From Alphaproteobacteria bacterium (GTDB taxonomy: Bacteria; Pseudomonadota; Alphaproteobacteria; MPNO01; UBA830): a stretch of 64,000 bases of DNA. The notes beneath the pieces were generated by a model. That model was not told the DNA's origin and did no database searches. It saw only the letters and a list, made by a program, of their open reading frames with translations. Location of the stretch: the NCBI GenBank assembly GCA_022822405.1, contig JAJEBT010000149.1, positions 51,245-115,244 of the forward strand, read 5' to 3'. Positions 15,239 through 24,198 of the stretch are shown one piece after another. Positions within the stretch are counted from its first letter, which is position 1. Every line of letters begins with the position of its first letter. The translations under genes were made by a program, and so were the position numbers.

Positions 15239-15745
15239 CTACGCAGCCTCGGCATTTGCGCACAGCGCGCACATGCCCTTGATCTCGACCGTGCGACGGG
15301 TCGCGACAAAGCCGAGAGCGTCGGCATCCTCGGCAAGCAGTCCTCCGATCCGCGGATCCTCCAGCTCGATCGACACCTGGCAACGGCTGCAGATGAAGAA
15401 CAGGCAGTCGTGGTCGCGCTGGGGATGGGCGCACGGGACGTAGGCGTTCAGGCTTTCGATCCTGGAAACGAGGCCCTGCGCCATCAGGAACGCAAGCGCC
15501 CGGTAAACGGTTGTTGGTCCGACCGGGCGCGAACCCCCGGGCTTGACCGCTCTGAGCAGCTCGTACGCGCCCATTGGCCGGTCGCTCGCCCAGAGCAGTT
15601 CCAGGACCCGCCTCCGGAGCGCTGTCATCCGCACGCCGCGGCCCTTGCAAATCGAAACCGCAAGCGCGACCCGTTCGCGCGGCGAGAGGCGGCGGCGGGC
15701 ATCCCGATCGGCGCAGGGGCCAAGTGGGGGCGGCGGCTTCGTCAT
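15239..15745 (-). CDS. zur: Fur-family zinc uptake regulator
   Basis: A 168-residue Fur-superfamily repressor. The winged-helix domain (about 20-100) has MTALRRRVLELLWASDRPMGAYELL and GPTTVYRALAFL. The dimerisation domain contains the regulatory metal motif HPQRDHDCLFF, a structural CSRC pair and a second Cys pair near the end (CALC), the Zur arrangement. The ATG giving MTKPPPPLG is chosen; an ATG 21 codons upstream would lie on the operator and promoter. It heads an operon with the zinc transporter, so it is assigned as Zur rather than Fur. With zinc bound it should repress this operon. Confidence 0.9.
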   Translation of the reverse strand: MTKPPPPLGPCADRDARRRLSPRERVALAVSICKGRGVRMTALRRRVLELLWASDRPMGAYELLRAVKPGGSRPVGPTTVYRALAFLMAQGLVSRIESLNAYVPCAHPQRDHDCLFFICSRCQVSIELEDPRIGGLLAEDADALGFVATRRTVEIKGMCALCANAEAA

Positions 15746-15778
15746 CGCCTGCCTCGACGTGCGGTGAAGAACTGAAAC

Positions 15779-15808
15779 AATGTAACATCGTGTATTGCGT
15801 TTGGTCAA
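15779..15808 (-). promoter_or_regulatory. zur-znu promoter with candidate Zur box
   Basis: On the minus strand TTGACC (-35-like) is followed after 18 bases by TACATT (-10-like). The palindrome ATGTTACAT (15780-15788) sits on the -10, as expected for zinc-dependent autorepression. Its half-site resembles the ATGTTATA-type Zur boxes of alphaproteobacteria, although the full palindrome is short. Located 34 bases upstream of zur. Confidence 0.5.
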
Positions 15809-15893
15809 ACGTTTCCTGCAAATCCGGTTGTGGCATGGGTCTCCGATATGGCGGCTGCCGGGACGGCCAGGAATCCGGCCTTCGTGCGGCCCT

Positions 15894-16240
15894 TCACCCG
15901 CCTTCGCGCTGGTGCTCCTTCAAGTGGATCATGTTCAGATAGCGGTCGGCCTTCAGCGGATCCTCGTGGATCCCGATCACCGGTACCCGCGCCAGCCGCT
16001 GGCTGCTCTCCGCGTCAGGGAAAATTCGCGCCGCCAGGGTGCGCCGCCTGATCTCCCGGTTGACGCACCCCTTCATGTTCGCCGGCTTCAGGCACCTGTG
16101 ATGCACCCGCGGCGGGCTGCAGAACGCGAACCTCTCCTCGATGCTTGCCTCAACCCACGCTGTCAGCTTCGCGCAGCGCGGCTGCCAGCGTGATGGCCAC
16201 GCCGCAAGCGCTCCGCGTACCCTTGAAGATGCGGCGGTCG
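15894..16240 (-). pseudogene. Remnant of an IS256-family (Mutator) transposase
   Basis: Only the C-terminal part of the transposase is readable. One frame gives CAKLTAWVEASIEERF, then HHRCLKPANMKG, VNREIRRRT, ARIFPDAESSQRL and finally DRYLNMIHLKEHQRE. This is the ordered end of IS256-type transposases, including the conserved NREIRRRT helix and IFP motif. The catalytic DDE region is missing, the 5' part fades into unrelated sequence around 16240, and no terminal repeats are evident. It is a decayed insertion between the zur operon and the DUF924 gene; the exact 5' limit is uncertain. Confidence 0.72.
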
Positions 16241-16523
16241 ACAGGGCCGGCGCAACTCCAGAAGGCAGCCGTCGCCGCGCTTTCTCGGGGTGCGGTTTTG
16301 CCCCCTCCTTTGTTGCACGAAGTGGCCGATCAGTTTCCGGGATGCCGGATCAGCCGGGCCTGAAGATCCCCTTGCAGAACCTTCCGTGCACAACCCGGCG
16401 CATGCGAGCGGCCGACAGGGCTGTTGTATGCCGAAGTGACGCCTGATATAGAGCGGCGGGCACATATTCGGTGCTGGCGGCCGGCGCAGCCGGCATCGGG
16501 CACGCCCTGTCCCGGAAAGGCTC

Positions 16524-17159
16524 ATGGATACGATAGCAGAGAAGATCCTGACGTTCTGGTTCGGCACGGTCGACCTTTCCGGGGAGATCGAGCGGCGCCC
16601 GCTATGGTTCAAGGCCACGCCGGAATTCGACGCGGATCTCGCGCGCGGTTTCGCCGCCGTGCACGAGCAGGCGGCGCGGGGTGATCTCGACCGGTTCGTC
16701 GATGACGCATCCGAATGCCTGGCGCTGATCATCGCACTCGACCAGTTTCCGCGAAACCTCTATCGCGGCACGCCGCGCTCCTATGCCACCGACGCAAAGG
16801 CGCGCTCGACCGCGGTTCTCGCGCTTGAGCGCGGTTACGACCACGGCTTCAGCCATTTTCCGAGGGTCTTCGCCTATCTGCCGTTCGAACACAGCGAGGT
16901 GCTGGAAGACCAGGAGAGGGCCGTCGAGCTGTTTTCGGCGCTGGGCGAGGAGCGCTCGACCGAATCCGCCATCGCCCACCGCGAGGCGATCAGGAGGTTC
17001 GGCCGGTTTCCCCACCGCAACAGGGTCCTCGGGCGTCCCAACACGCCGGAAGAAGACGAATATCTGAAGGACCCGCCCTCGTGGGGGATGACGGCTGCGG
17101 AGGCGGCGGAACTCGAGGAACGCAAGGCGCGGGCGGCGGAACAAGACGCGACGGCCTGA
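16524..17159 (+). CDS. DUF924 family protein
   Basis: A 211-residue helical protein of the DUF924 family, conserved in proteobacteria and of unknown function. Typical segments are ILTFWFG at the N-terminus, the hallmark LDQFPRNLYRGTPRSYATD, and FPRVFAYLPFEHSEVLEDQ. The C-terminal half has HREAIRRFGRFPHRN and NTPEEDEYL, also hallmarks. The fold is thought to be tetratricopeptide-like. It is a single gene convergent with the acyl-CoA ligase gene, whose stop lies 16 bases away. Confidence 0.88.
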   Translation: MDTIAEKILTFWFGTVDLSGEIERRPLWFKATPEFDADLARGFAAVHEQAARGDLDRFVDDASECLALIIALDQFPRNLYRGTPRSYATDAKARSTAVLALERGYDHGFSHFPRVFAYLPFEHSEVLEDQERAVELFSALGEERSTESAIAHREAIRRFGRFPHRNRVLGRPNTPEEDEYLKDPPSWGMTAAEAAELEERKARAAEQDATA

Positions 17160-17175
17160 ACCCGGCTTCTCCGGA

Positions 17176-18699
17176 TCAGTCTAGGAGCGCCCGCAGCTCG
17201 GTCTTGAGAATCTTTCCGTAATTGTTCTTCGGAAGCTCGGTCAGGAATCGGTACGCCCGCGGCCGCTTGAAGCGGGCGATGTGATCGAGGCAGAGCTGGT
17301 CGAGTTCCGCCTCGCGCACCGGGCTTTCCGGTTTCGGCACGATGAACGCGACCACCCGCTCGCCCCAGTCCGCGTGGCGCTCGCCGACGACCGAGGCCTC
17401 GAGCACGCCGTCATGGCGTAGCAATACCTCCTCGACCTCGCGCGGATAGATGTTGGATCCCCCCGAGATGATCAGGTCCTTGGAACGGTCCTTGAGCGTG
17501 AGAAAGCCGTCCTCGTCGAGCGCCCCCATGTCCCCGGTGTGGAGCCAGCCGTCCCGGAGTGAGTCGGCGGTGGCCTCGGCATTCCGGAAATATCCGCCCA
17601 TCACCACCTCACCACGGACCGCCACCTCGCCGATCTCGCCCGTTGACGCGTCGCTGCCGCGTTCGTCGACGACGCGCACCTCGACTCCGGCCTGGGCGCG
17701 ACCGACGGAAGATAGGCGCGCGTCATGGCGCGGGTGGCCGTCATTCACGTGGTCCTCGCGGGACAGCGCGGTGATGGTCATCGGCGCTTCACCCTGGCCG
17801 TAGATCTGGACCAGGCGGGGGCCGAGAATCCCGAGCGCTCGGAGAACGTCCTCCCGGTACATCGGAGCGCCGCCATAGACGATGGTCTTGAGATTCCCGA
17901 GGTCGAGCCGCTCGATGCCGGGTACGCGGATCAGGCGCGTCAGCATGGTCGGCGCGAGAAAGAAGGTTGCTCCTGGCCAGTGGCCGATGAGTACGAGGCA
18001 TTCTTCCGGATCGAACCCTCCGGACTCCGGGATCACCTGGCAGGCGCCGCGCGCGACGTGGGGCAGCAGGTAGAGCCCCGAGCCGTGGCTCATCGGCGCG
18101 GCATGGATGATGCAGTCGTCCGGCCCGATGCCGTCGACATTCGCGAAATACGCCGCTGTCATCGCGCGCAGGTTGCGATGGCTCAGCATCGCTCCCTTGG
18201 GACGTCCGGTGGTGCCTGATGTGTAGAACAGCCAAGCGAGATCGTCCGCGCCAGCCTCCTCGGGCAGCATCTCCGGCCCCTCGAACAGAGACCGGTGGGA
18301 CGCGCTTCCGCAGTGGATCGAATGCCGAAGCGCAGGCGCCTCGTCCCCGATGGCGGCGAGATCGTCCGCAAGCGCGCTGTCCACGAAAAGCGCGGCCGCG
18401 CCGGCGTTTTCGAGAATCCAGGCGAACTCGCGCGGATGCAGGCGCGCGTTCATCGGCAGCACGGCGCAGCCGGCGTGCCACGCGGCGAACAGGATTTCCG
18501 AATAGCTGGTGCAGTTGCCCATCGCCAGCGCGACGATGTCGCCGTGCCGGAGGCCGAGCTCCGTCCGCAACCCCGCCGCCAGGCGCGCCGACCGCGACGC
18601 GTGTTCGCCGTAGGAGGCCACGACGTCGGTTCCCGCCGCCAGCGCCGGCGCGTCCGGCCGCCGCTCCGCGGACTCGATCAGCAGCTGCGCGAGGTTCAT
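17176..18699 (-). CDS. AMP-dependent acyl-CoA synthetase/ligase
   Basis: A 507-residue ANL-superfamily enzyme that activates a carboxylic acid as its adenylate and then forms the CoA thioester. The P-loop-like motif is FYTSGTTGRPKGAML, followed by the A5-type YGQGEAPMTITA, the hinge region GWLHTGDMGALDEDGF, KDLIISGGSNIYPREVEE, and the catalytic Lys in NNYGKILKTEL near the C-terminus. Chain-length or aromatic specificity cannot be read off. The chosen ATG gives MNLAQLL, the normal start of the family. It is the last gene after pobA and thiolase, so it may activate an acid in the same route. Confidence 0.9.
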   Translation of the reverse strand: MNLAQLLIESAERRPDAPALAAGTDVVASYGEHASRSARLAAGLRTELGLRHGDIVALAMGNCTSYSEILFAAWHAGCAVLPMNARLHPREFAWILENAGAAALFVDSALADDLAAIGDEAPALRHSIHCGSASHRSLFEGPEMLPEEAGADDLAWLFYTSGTTGRPKGAMLSHRNLRAMTAAYFANVDGIGPDDCIIHAAPMSHGSGLYLLPHVARGACQVIPESGGFDPEECLVLIGHWPGATFFLAPTMLTRLIRVPGIERLDLGNLKTIVYGGAPMYREDVLRALGILGPRLVQIYGQGEAPMTITALSREDHVNDGHPRHDARLSSVGRAQAGVEVRVVDERGSDASTGEIGEVAVRGEVVMGGYFRNAEATADSLRDGWLHTGDMGALDEDGFLTLKDRSKDLIISGGSNIYPREVEEVLLRHDGVLEASVVGERHADWGERVVAFIVPKPESPVREAELDQLCLDHIARFKRPRAYRFLTELPKNNYGKILKTELRALLD

Positions 18700-18721
18700 C
18701 TCCCCGCACCCCGATGGAGGA

Positions 18722-19888
18722 TCAGCGGACCGCCTCGAGTATCGATGTGTAGTTCGCGACCGCGGAGCCGCCCATGTTGAACACGCCGGCAATCTCGGCG
18801 CCCGGAATCTGGAGGGCGTCGGCGTCGCCCCGGGTCTGCATCGCGGCCATCACGTGCATCGAGACCCCGGTGGCGCCGATCGGGTGGCCCTTCGACTTGA
18901 GGCCGCCCGAAGGATTGATCGGCAAGCTACCGTCCTTGGCCGCCGCGCCGTCGGCAGCGATGCGGGCGCCGTCGCCCTTCTCTGCGAGGCCCATGGCCTC
19001 GTAGATCAGCAATTCGGCGATGGTGAAACAGTCATGCACCTCGGCAACGTCAAGGTCGTCGACCGTGATCCCGGCCTGCGTGTAGGCTTCCCGCCAGGCC
19101 CGTGTCGGTCCCTCGAACTGAATGATGTCACGCTTCGACATCGGCAGGAAGTCGTTGACGTGGGCGGCGGCGCGGAACAGGACGGCCTTGTTCATGGCCA
19201 TTGCCGTCTCTACGTCGGCAAGAACGACGGCAGCCGCGCCGTCGGTCACTGGTGAGCAGTCCGAACGCTTCAGCGGCCCGGAAATCACCGGGTTCTTGTC
19301 CGAAGGATGACGGCAGAATTCGTAACCGAGATCCTTCTGAAAATGGGCCAGCGGATTGACCGCGCCGTTGGCATGGTTCTTGGCGGCGATGCGCGCCAGG
19401 GCATCGGACTGGTCGCCGAAGCGCTGGAAATAGCTCTCGGCGATGCGAGCGAAGATGTCGGCGAAGGACCCGTGTTCGCCGCCTTCCTCGCGAACGTAGC
19501 TTCCCTTGGTCAGGAGCTCGCCGATGGCCTCGCCGGCAAGTTCGGTCATCTTCTCGACGCCGACGCAAAGCACGATGCGGGCCTTGTTCGCGGCGATGGA
19601 GTTCAGCCCCTGGAAGATCGCGGCGCTGCCGGTCGCACAGGCGTTCTCGACCCGTGTGGCGGGCTTGAAGCGCAGGTCCGGGTGGGCTTGCAGGACCAGG
19701 GAGGCCGGAAAATCCTGCATCACGAAGCCGCCGTTGAAATGGCCGATGAAGATCTCGTCGACATCCGCAGGTGCAACGCCTGCGTCGGCAAGCGCGCCGG
19801 CTGCGACTTCGGTGATCAGATCCTCGACCTCGACGCCCTCGTGCCGGCCGAACTTACTGTGCGCCCAGCCTACTATGCAGCCTGTCAT
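18722..19888 (-). CDS. Thiolase-family protein, SCP-x/non-specific type
   Basis: A 388-residue thiolase. The nucleophilic Cys is C84 in RVENACATGSAA. The later motifs EVHDCFTIAEL and SKGHPIGATGVSMH carry the active-site His and Gly-rich loop. The HDCF variant and absence of the classical second Cys motif place it with SCP-x thiolases and acetyl-CoA acetyltransferase-like proteins rather than FadA. A GGAGG site six bases upstream fixes the ATG. It sits between pobA and the ligase in one transcription unit (22-base gap), which suggests a CoA-thioester step. Confidence 0.88.
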   Translation of the reverse strand: MTGCIVGWAHSKFGRHEGVEVEDLITEVAAGALADAGVAPADVDEIFIGHFNGGFVMQDFPASLVLQAHPDLRFKPATRVENACATGSAAIFQGLNSIAANKARIVLCVGVEKMTELAGEAIGELLTKGSYVREEGGEHGSFADIFARIAESYFQRFGDQSDALARIAAKNHANGAVNPLAHFQKDLGYEFCRHPSDKNPVISGPLKRSDCSPVTDGAAAVVLADVETAMAMNKAVLFRAAAHVNDFLPMSKRDIIQFEGPTRAWREAYTQAGITVDDLDVAEVHDCFTIAELLIYEAMGLAEKGDGARIAADGAAAKDGSLPINPSGGLKSKGHPIGATGVSMHVMAAMQTRGDADALQIPGAEIAGVFNMGGSAVANYTSILEAVR

Positions 19889-19973
19889 CTCCGCCTCCCG
19901 GTTGGCATCCTGTTCCGAGTCTCGCACATTCGCCCGGCCGGTCAAGCTCTGCGGCCGGTCCGGGCAGACCGTG

Positions 19974-21170
19974 TCACCATTCGAAGGGCAGGCCGGCATA
20001 CTGCTCCGCGAACGCCCCGAGCGCGCGTTCGGAACGGGTCAGGTAGTCGAGTTCGTCCTCCGAGGCGCGCCGGTCGAACGGGCCGTCGTCCGGAAAACGG
20101 TGCAGGAGGCGGGTCATGTGCCAGGAGAATCGCTCCGCGTTCCAGACCCGCCGCAGCGCAGCGTCCGAATAGGCTTCCAGATAGCGGTCGTCATCGTCGG
20201 CATAGTGGCTGATGAGTGCGCGCGACAGGTAGTGGACATCGGAGAAGGCGAGGTTGAGGCCCTTGGCGCCCGTTGGCGGCACGATGTGCGCGGCGTCGCC
20301 GGCGAGGAAGAGGCGGCCATGCCGCATCGGCTCGGCGACGAAACTTCTCAACTGTGCAATCGACTTCTCGATCGAGGGTCCGGTCTCGATGGCATCCGCA
20401 ATGTCGGCCGGATAGCGGGTCTTGATCTCCTCCCAGAAACGGTCGTCCGGCCAGTCATCGATGCTGTCTTCGAGGCTGCACTGGATGTAGTAGCGGCTGA
20501 GGCGCTCGTTGCGCATCGAGGCGAGCGCAAACCCCCGGTCGTGGCGCGCATAGACGAGGTCGGGGAGCGGCGCTGTCTCGGACATGATTCCAAGCCAGCC
20601 GAACGGGTAGGCCTTCTCGAAGACTCGGAGGGTGGTGGCAGGTATGGCCTTGCGGCAAACACCGTGGAACCCGTCGCATCCGGCGATGAAGTCGCAGTCT
20701 ATGCGGTGTTCGCGGCCGTTCCTCCGGAACGTGACGAACGGGTTTCCGGTATCGATGTCGCACGGCTGCACGTCTTCGGCCTCGTCGAGGACTACACCGC
20801 CGGCCTGGTCGCGCGCCGCGTACAGATCCTCGGTAATCGCGGTCTGGCCGTAAGCGACCATCGGCTTTCCGGCGAAGCGCAGGGTGTCGACAAGGAGCCT
20901 GCGGTCGTCGCCCCATACGATGTACGAGCCGTCGTGGTTCCGGCCCTCGCGATCCATGCGCTCGCCAAGCCCGATGGAGCGCAGCATGTCCACGGAACCT
21001 GCCTCGAGCACGCCGGCGCGTATGCGCTCAAGGACGTAGGCCCGACTTCTCCGTTCGAGAACGATGCTCGCGATGCCGGAGAGATGGAGGATGTGCGAGA
21101 GCAGAAGGCCGGACGGTCCGCCTCCGACAATCGCGACCTGGGTGCGCTGTGGGGCGGAATCCGCTGCCAT
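19974..21170 (-). CDS. pobA: 4-hydroxybenzoate 3-monooxygenase
   Basis: FAD-dependent aromatic hydroxylase converting 4-hydroxybenzoate to protocatechuate with NAD(P)H and O2. The 398-residue length matches PobA. The FAD-binding GGGPSG (16-21) is followed by the PobA-specific RIRAGVLE (49-56), DFIAGCDGFHGVCR (DG motif), PFGWLG, and GDAAHIVPPTGAKGLNLA, which contacts FAD. These segments agree almost residue for residue with characterised PobA, so the call is unusually firm. No pobR, pcaGH or other beta-ketoadipate genes are close by; neighbours are thiolase and ligase downstream and GST/FAH upstream, an uncommon setting. Confidence 0.93.
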   Translation of the reverse strand: MAADSAPQRTQVAIVGGGPSGLLLSHILHLSGIASIVLERRSRAYVLERIRAGVLEAGSVDMLRSIGLGERMDREGRNHDGSYIVWGDDRRLLVDTLRFAGKPMVAYGQTAITEDLYAARDQAGGVVLDEAEDVQPCDIDTGNPFVTFRRNGREHRIDCDFIAGCDGFHGVCRKAIPATTLRVFEKAYPFGWLGIMSETAPLPDLVYARHDRGFALASMRNERLSRYYIQCSLEDSIDDWPDDRFWEEIKTRYPADIADAIETGPSIEKSIAQLRSFVAEPMRHGRLFLAGDAAHIVPPTGAKGLNLAFSDVHYLSRALISHYADDDDRYLEAYSDAALRRVWNAERFSWHMTRLLHRFPDDGPFDRRASEDELDYLTRSERALGAFAEQYAGLPFEW

Positions 21171-21304
21171 CTGTCAACCGGCCCCGCCCGGTGTGATCGG
21201 CTCCATGCCGCTTCCGAAAAGAGTCCGGACCAATGCAGCGCCTTCCGATGGATCGGCGTCCGTGGTCAGACGGAGTCCGGCCGACCAGTCTCGCCGTCTG
21301 CCCG

Positions 21305-22129
21305 TCACGTGGTTTCCGCGGTCTCGATGTTCAGCATGTCCGCGACTTCCGGCCAGCTCCGTGCGCCGTTGGTTTTGAGATCCTCGGTCAGGCCCTCGGG
21401 CATCCAGCGCCAGATTGCGGCCTCGAAGGCCGGGCGGGCCTTGATGGCGGCCAGCCAGGCGGTGACGCGGGGCAGGCGGCCGCCTTCCCACATCCCCTGC
21501 ATTGACAGCATGTCGAGCCGCATGACGTAGGGTGTCATCGCGATGTCCGCGAAGCTGAACGCGTCACCGGTGAGCCATGTGCTGTCTTCGAGGGCCTCTT
21601 CCATCTTCTGGAGGTAACGGTCATAGAGTTCGACCTGCTGGCGCGCACCCGGCGCCTCGAATCCCAGGCGCACCAGTTCCTTCTTGCGTTCGTGCCAGTT
21701 CGAGGTAACCGAGAACGGAGGCGTCGAATCGAGGAATTCCTGGAGCCCCTTTTCACCGAGCCCCCTGATGGTGTGGCGGTGCGACGACATGAAGGTCAGC
21801 GCTCCGCAGGCCGGGTGAAGCTCCTCGTCGACGGCCTTGGTCCAGTACCGTACCTCTGCGCGCTGCACCGGGTCCGCGGGACGGATCTGGTTCTCGGCGA
21901 AGACGTCATCGAGATATTCGCAGATATTCGTCGATTCGCGGATGATCACGCCGTCGTGAACGAGGGTCGGGACGACCGCCTTGGGATTGACCTTGATATA
22001 CTCGGGCTTGAACTGGTCGCCCTTGAGGATGTCGATGTAGTGCCCTGTCCACGGGAGGCCCTTTTCTTCGATATAGAAGCGAACCTTCGCGGCGCACACG
22101 GACGACCCGTGATGGTAGAGTTCAAGCAT
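21305..22129 (-). CDS. Glutathione S-transferase family protein
   Basis: A 274-residue GST with an N-terminal thioredoxin-like domain (MLELYHHGSSVCAAKVRF; active-site Ser/Cys near 9-12). The cis-Pro motif is PKAVVPTLVHDG and the glutathione-binding motif RESTNICEYLDD. The C-terminal domain is longer than usual and has GDAFSFADIAMTPYVMRL. The length and SSVCAAKVR opening recall GSTs of lignin-ether and aromatic metabolism, but specificity is not provable. A maleylpyruvate-isomerase-like role would fit the FAH gene upstream. GGGAG lies eight bases before the ATG. Confidence 0.86.
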   Translation of the reverse strand: MLELYHHGSSVCAAKVRFYIEEKGLPWTGHYIDILKGDQFKPEYIKVNPKAVVPTLVHDGVIIRESTNICEYLDDVFAENQIRPADPVQRAEVRYWTKAVDEELHPACGALTFMSSHRHTIRGLGEKGLQEFLDSTPPFSVTSNWHERKKELVRLGFEAPGARQQVELYDRYLQKMEEALEDSTWLTGDAFSFADIAMTPYVMRLDMLSMQGMWEGGRLPRVTAWLAAIKARPAFEAAIWRWMPEGLTEDLKTNGARSWPEVADMLNIETAETT

Positions 22130-22351
22130 GTGGTTTCTCCCGCCTGTGTCCTGTCGATCGATCTGTTTGTCGTTCGGGGCCCGCCATGTGCAGTTAGAAC
22201 GGCAGCATCCCTGGAAACCGGTCGCGCAATGTTCCCGGAAAGCGCCGCGGGATCAAGCCGCATCCCGTCGCGGGATCCCCATGCCTCGCAAGGCCGCTCG
22301 ATCCATGCCGTGTCCCGCGCCGCGGGTGGACCTCCGCCCGGTTCTTGCGCG

Positions 22352-22885
22352 TCAATCGACGGCGTGGGCGTTGACCAGGATCGCGGCCAGGAGGCATGGC
22401 TCGTCGGTACGGACGCTCCAGGAGTGGTTGGTGCCGCGCTGGATCATGACGTCGCCCTGCTTGAGGCACACCTCGCCGCTGTCGAGAATCGCCCAGATTT
22501 CTCCCTTGAGAACGATTAGGTAGTCCACCGTCGAGGTCTTGTGCATCATCGGATCGCTGCTCGTCCTGTCCGCCGCGTGTCCGGCGCCGATAGACTCGAA
22601 CGCGTCGCGCGCGTCGGCGCGGTCGCGCCAGGCCTTGTCGGGCGGAAATTCGACGATGCGGAAGACGGTGCCGCCCGGTGCCGGTTCGAGAATGATCGGG
22701 CCGTCGGCGGCGTCTTCGCGCCCCGAATTGTCGGCTGGCGCGCCCGCGGTCCGCCACAGGTCGGTGAGCGCGAGTCCCGGCATGGAGTCCATTTCCTTTA
22801 CCGCCGTCGCATGCCCGTCGATGACGAACACCGATTTTCCGTTCTCGTCGTGTGCGGTCACCACCCGGCGAATTTTCTCGACCAT
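22352..22885 (-). CDS. Cupin-domain protein
   Basis: A 177-residue single-domain cupin. The beta-barrel core (about 105-165) carries HKTSTVDYLIVLKGEIW and then KQGDVMIQRGTNHSW, the two cupin motifs; metal ligands would be H115, perhaps a residue in the first motif, and H155. Bicupin gentisate dioxygenases are twice as long, so it is more likely a small isomerase, decarboxylase or ligand-binding cupin. It begins three bases after the FAH-family gene and is clearly co-transcribed with it. Substrate unknown. Confidence 0.85.
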   Translation of the reverse strand: MVEKIRRVVTAHDENGKSVFVIDGHATAVKEMDSMPGLALTDLWRTAGAPADNSGREDAADGPIILEPAPGGTVFRIVEFPPDKAWRDRADARDAFESIGAGHAADRTSSDPMMHKTSTVDYLIVLKGEIWAILDSGEVCLKQGDVMIQRGTNHSWSVRTDEPCLLAAILVNAHAVD

Positions 22886-22888
22886 CGC

Positions 22889-23863
22889 TCAACTCTCCCT
22901 GACGACCCTGTTGCGAAGGATGCCAATTCCCTCGACTTCGAGTTCTATCACGTCGCCGTCCGACAGGTAACGTTCGAGTTCAAGCCCGCATCCGCCGCCG
23001 ACGGTACCGGAGGCCAAAAACTCTCCGGGATGAAGGGTCTCGGAGCGGGATATGTGGGCGATCAGGTCCTCGAACTTCCAGTGCATGGAACCTGAATGCC
23101 CGCGCGACCACTCCTCGCCGTTGATGCGGGCAATCATGGTGCAGTCGTAGGGGTCGATCTCGTCGGCGGTAACGATGCAGGGGCCGATCACGTTCCCGGT
23201 ATCGAAATCCTTGCCCTTCGCGGGTCCGAGTCCGCCCGGCATTTCGAGCGCCTGCGCGTCGCGTGCGGAGATATCGTTGAAGATGGCGTAGCCGAAAATG
23301 TGGGTCTGCGCTTCGCGGCGGCTGATGTCGCGGCCGCCGGTGCCCACGAAGAAACCGAATTCGAGCTCGTAGTCGAGCACCTCGGCATAGGCGGGCCATA
23401 CTATGTCCTCGCCATGTCCGATCACGGAGAAGCGGTTGGCCTTGTAGTAGATCGGCTGGTGATACCAGACATCGGGAACCTGGAAGAGGCCCTTCGTCTC
23501 GATTTCGCGGAGCGCCGCCTCGGGATCGGGCCGGGAGGCAGCATGGTTCTTCCGCAGTACGCCATAGGCCTGTTTCAGGTGTTCCTCGAAACACAGGCAG
23601 TCCCGGATCTGGGGCGGTTCCGGCACTGGCGTCCGCAAGGTTATGCTGCCTGCGGGGATCACGGATCGGGCCGGCGGGTCGACGGATGCGAGACGGGCGG
23701 CCTCGAGCGCCTCGCCGCCGGCGCGGATCAGGGCAAGCATCGACGAGAAGGCGGAACCGCCCGGGGACCGGCTCAAATCCACCACCGCGGTGTCGTTTTC
23801 GATGAGGGCGCCGACCCGGTCTTCGCCGCCGCTGCCATCCCGACAGAAGGTCACGAGTTTCAT
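22889..23863 (-). CDS. Fumarylacetoacetate hydrolase family protein
   Basis: A 324-residue FAH-family enzyme that cleaves C-C bonds, decarboxylates or hydrates oxo-acids at a divalent metal. The catalytic core (about 160-320) shows YELEFGFFVGTGG with the paired Glu metal ligands, FNDISARDAQ, KGKDFDTGNVIGP and the C-terminal LHPGEFLASGTVGGGCG. The N-terminal 90 residues form the small accessory domain, as in fumarylpyruvate or acylpyruvate hydrolases. It heads the minus-strand group FAH-cupin-(GST-pobA-thiolase-ligase). Confidence 0.9.
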   Translation of the reverse strand: MKLVTFCRDGSGGEDRVGALIENDTAVVDLSRSPGGSAFSSMLALIRAGGEALEAARLASVDPPARSVIPAGSITLRTPVPEPPQIRDCLCFEEHLKQAYGVLRKNHAASRPDPEAALREIETKGLFQVPDVWYHQPIYYKANRFSVIGHGEDIVWPAYAEVLDYELEFGFFVGTGGRDISRREAQTHIFGYAIFNDISARDAQALEMPGGLGPAKGKDFDTGNVIGPCIVTADEIDPYDCTMIARINGEEWSRGHSGSMHWKFEDLIAHISRSETLHPGEFLASGTVGGGCGLELERYLSDGDVIELEVEGIGILRNRVVRES

Positions 23864-24198
23864 GGCGTCATCAGATTCCCTGATGGGACCGCATTCGCGG
23901 CGGACCGCTCAAGCGGGTCCAGGCTATGAGGTGGTTGCCCGCCATCATGGCATGATCGCCTCCTGCCGCAACGGCTGTGCCTCCGAGCCGGAGCGTCCGT
24001 CGGCGCCATGGGCCAGATCGTAGCGGGTTCAAGGCCTCTTGAAGCGCGTCTGGCTGCGGGCTTGAATGGCGAGCCGGCGGATGCCGGCGAAACGGTAACC
24101 GGGGCTTTGGAAGGTGACCGCGGGAAACGCGGTCGTGCCGGTCGCGAGGGCGTGATGCTGCGCATCGCGGCGGAACCCGGAAGGAAGGGACTCGGAGT
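23864..24198. other. Divergent promoter region
   Basis: No gene is credible here. The stretch separates the minus-strand FAH-cupin group from the plus-strand dehydrogenase and must carry both promoters. I see no clear -35/-10 pair or long palindrome, and no regulator gene flanks it. Confidence 0.4.
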
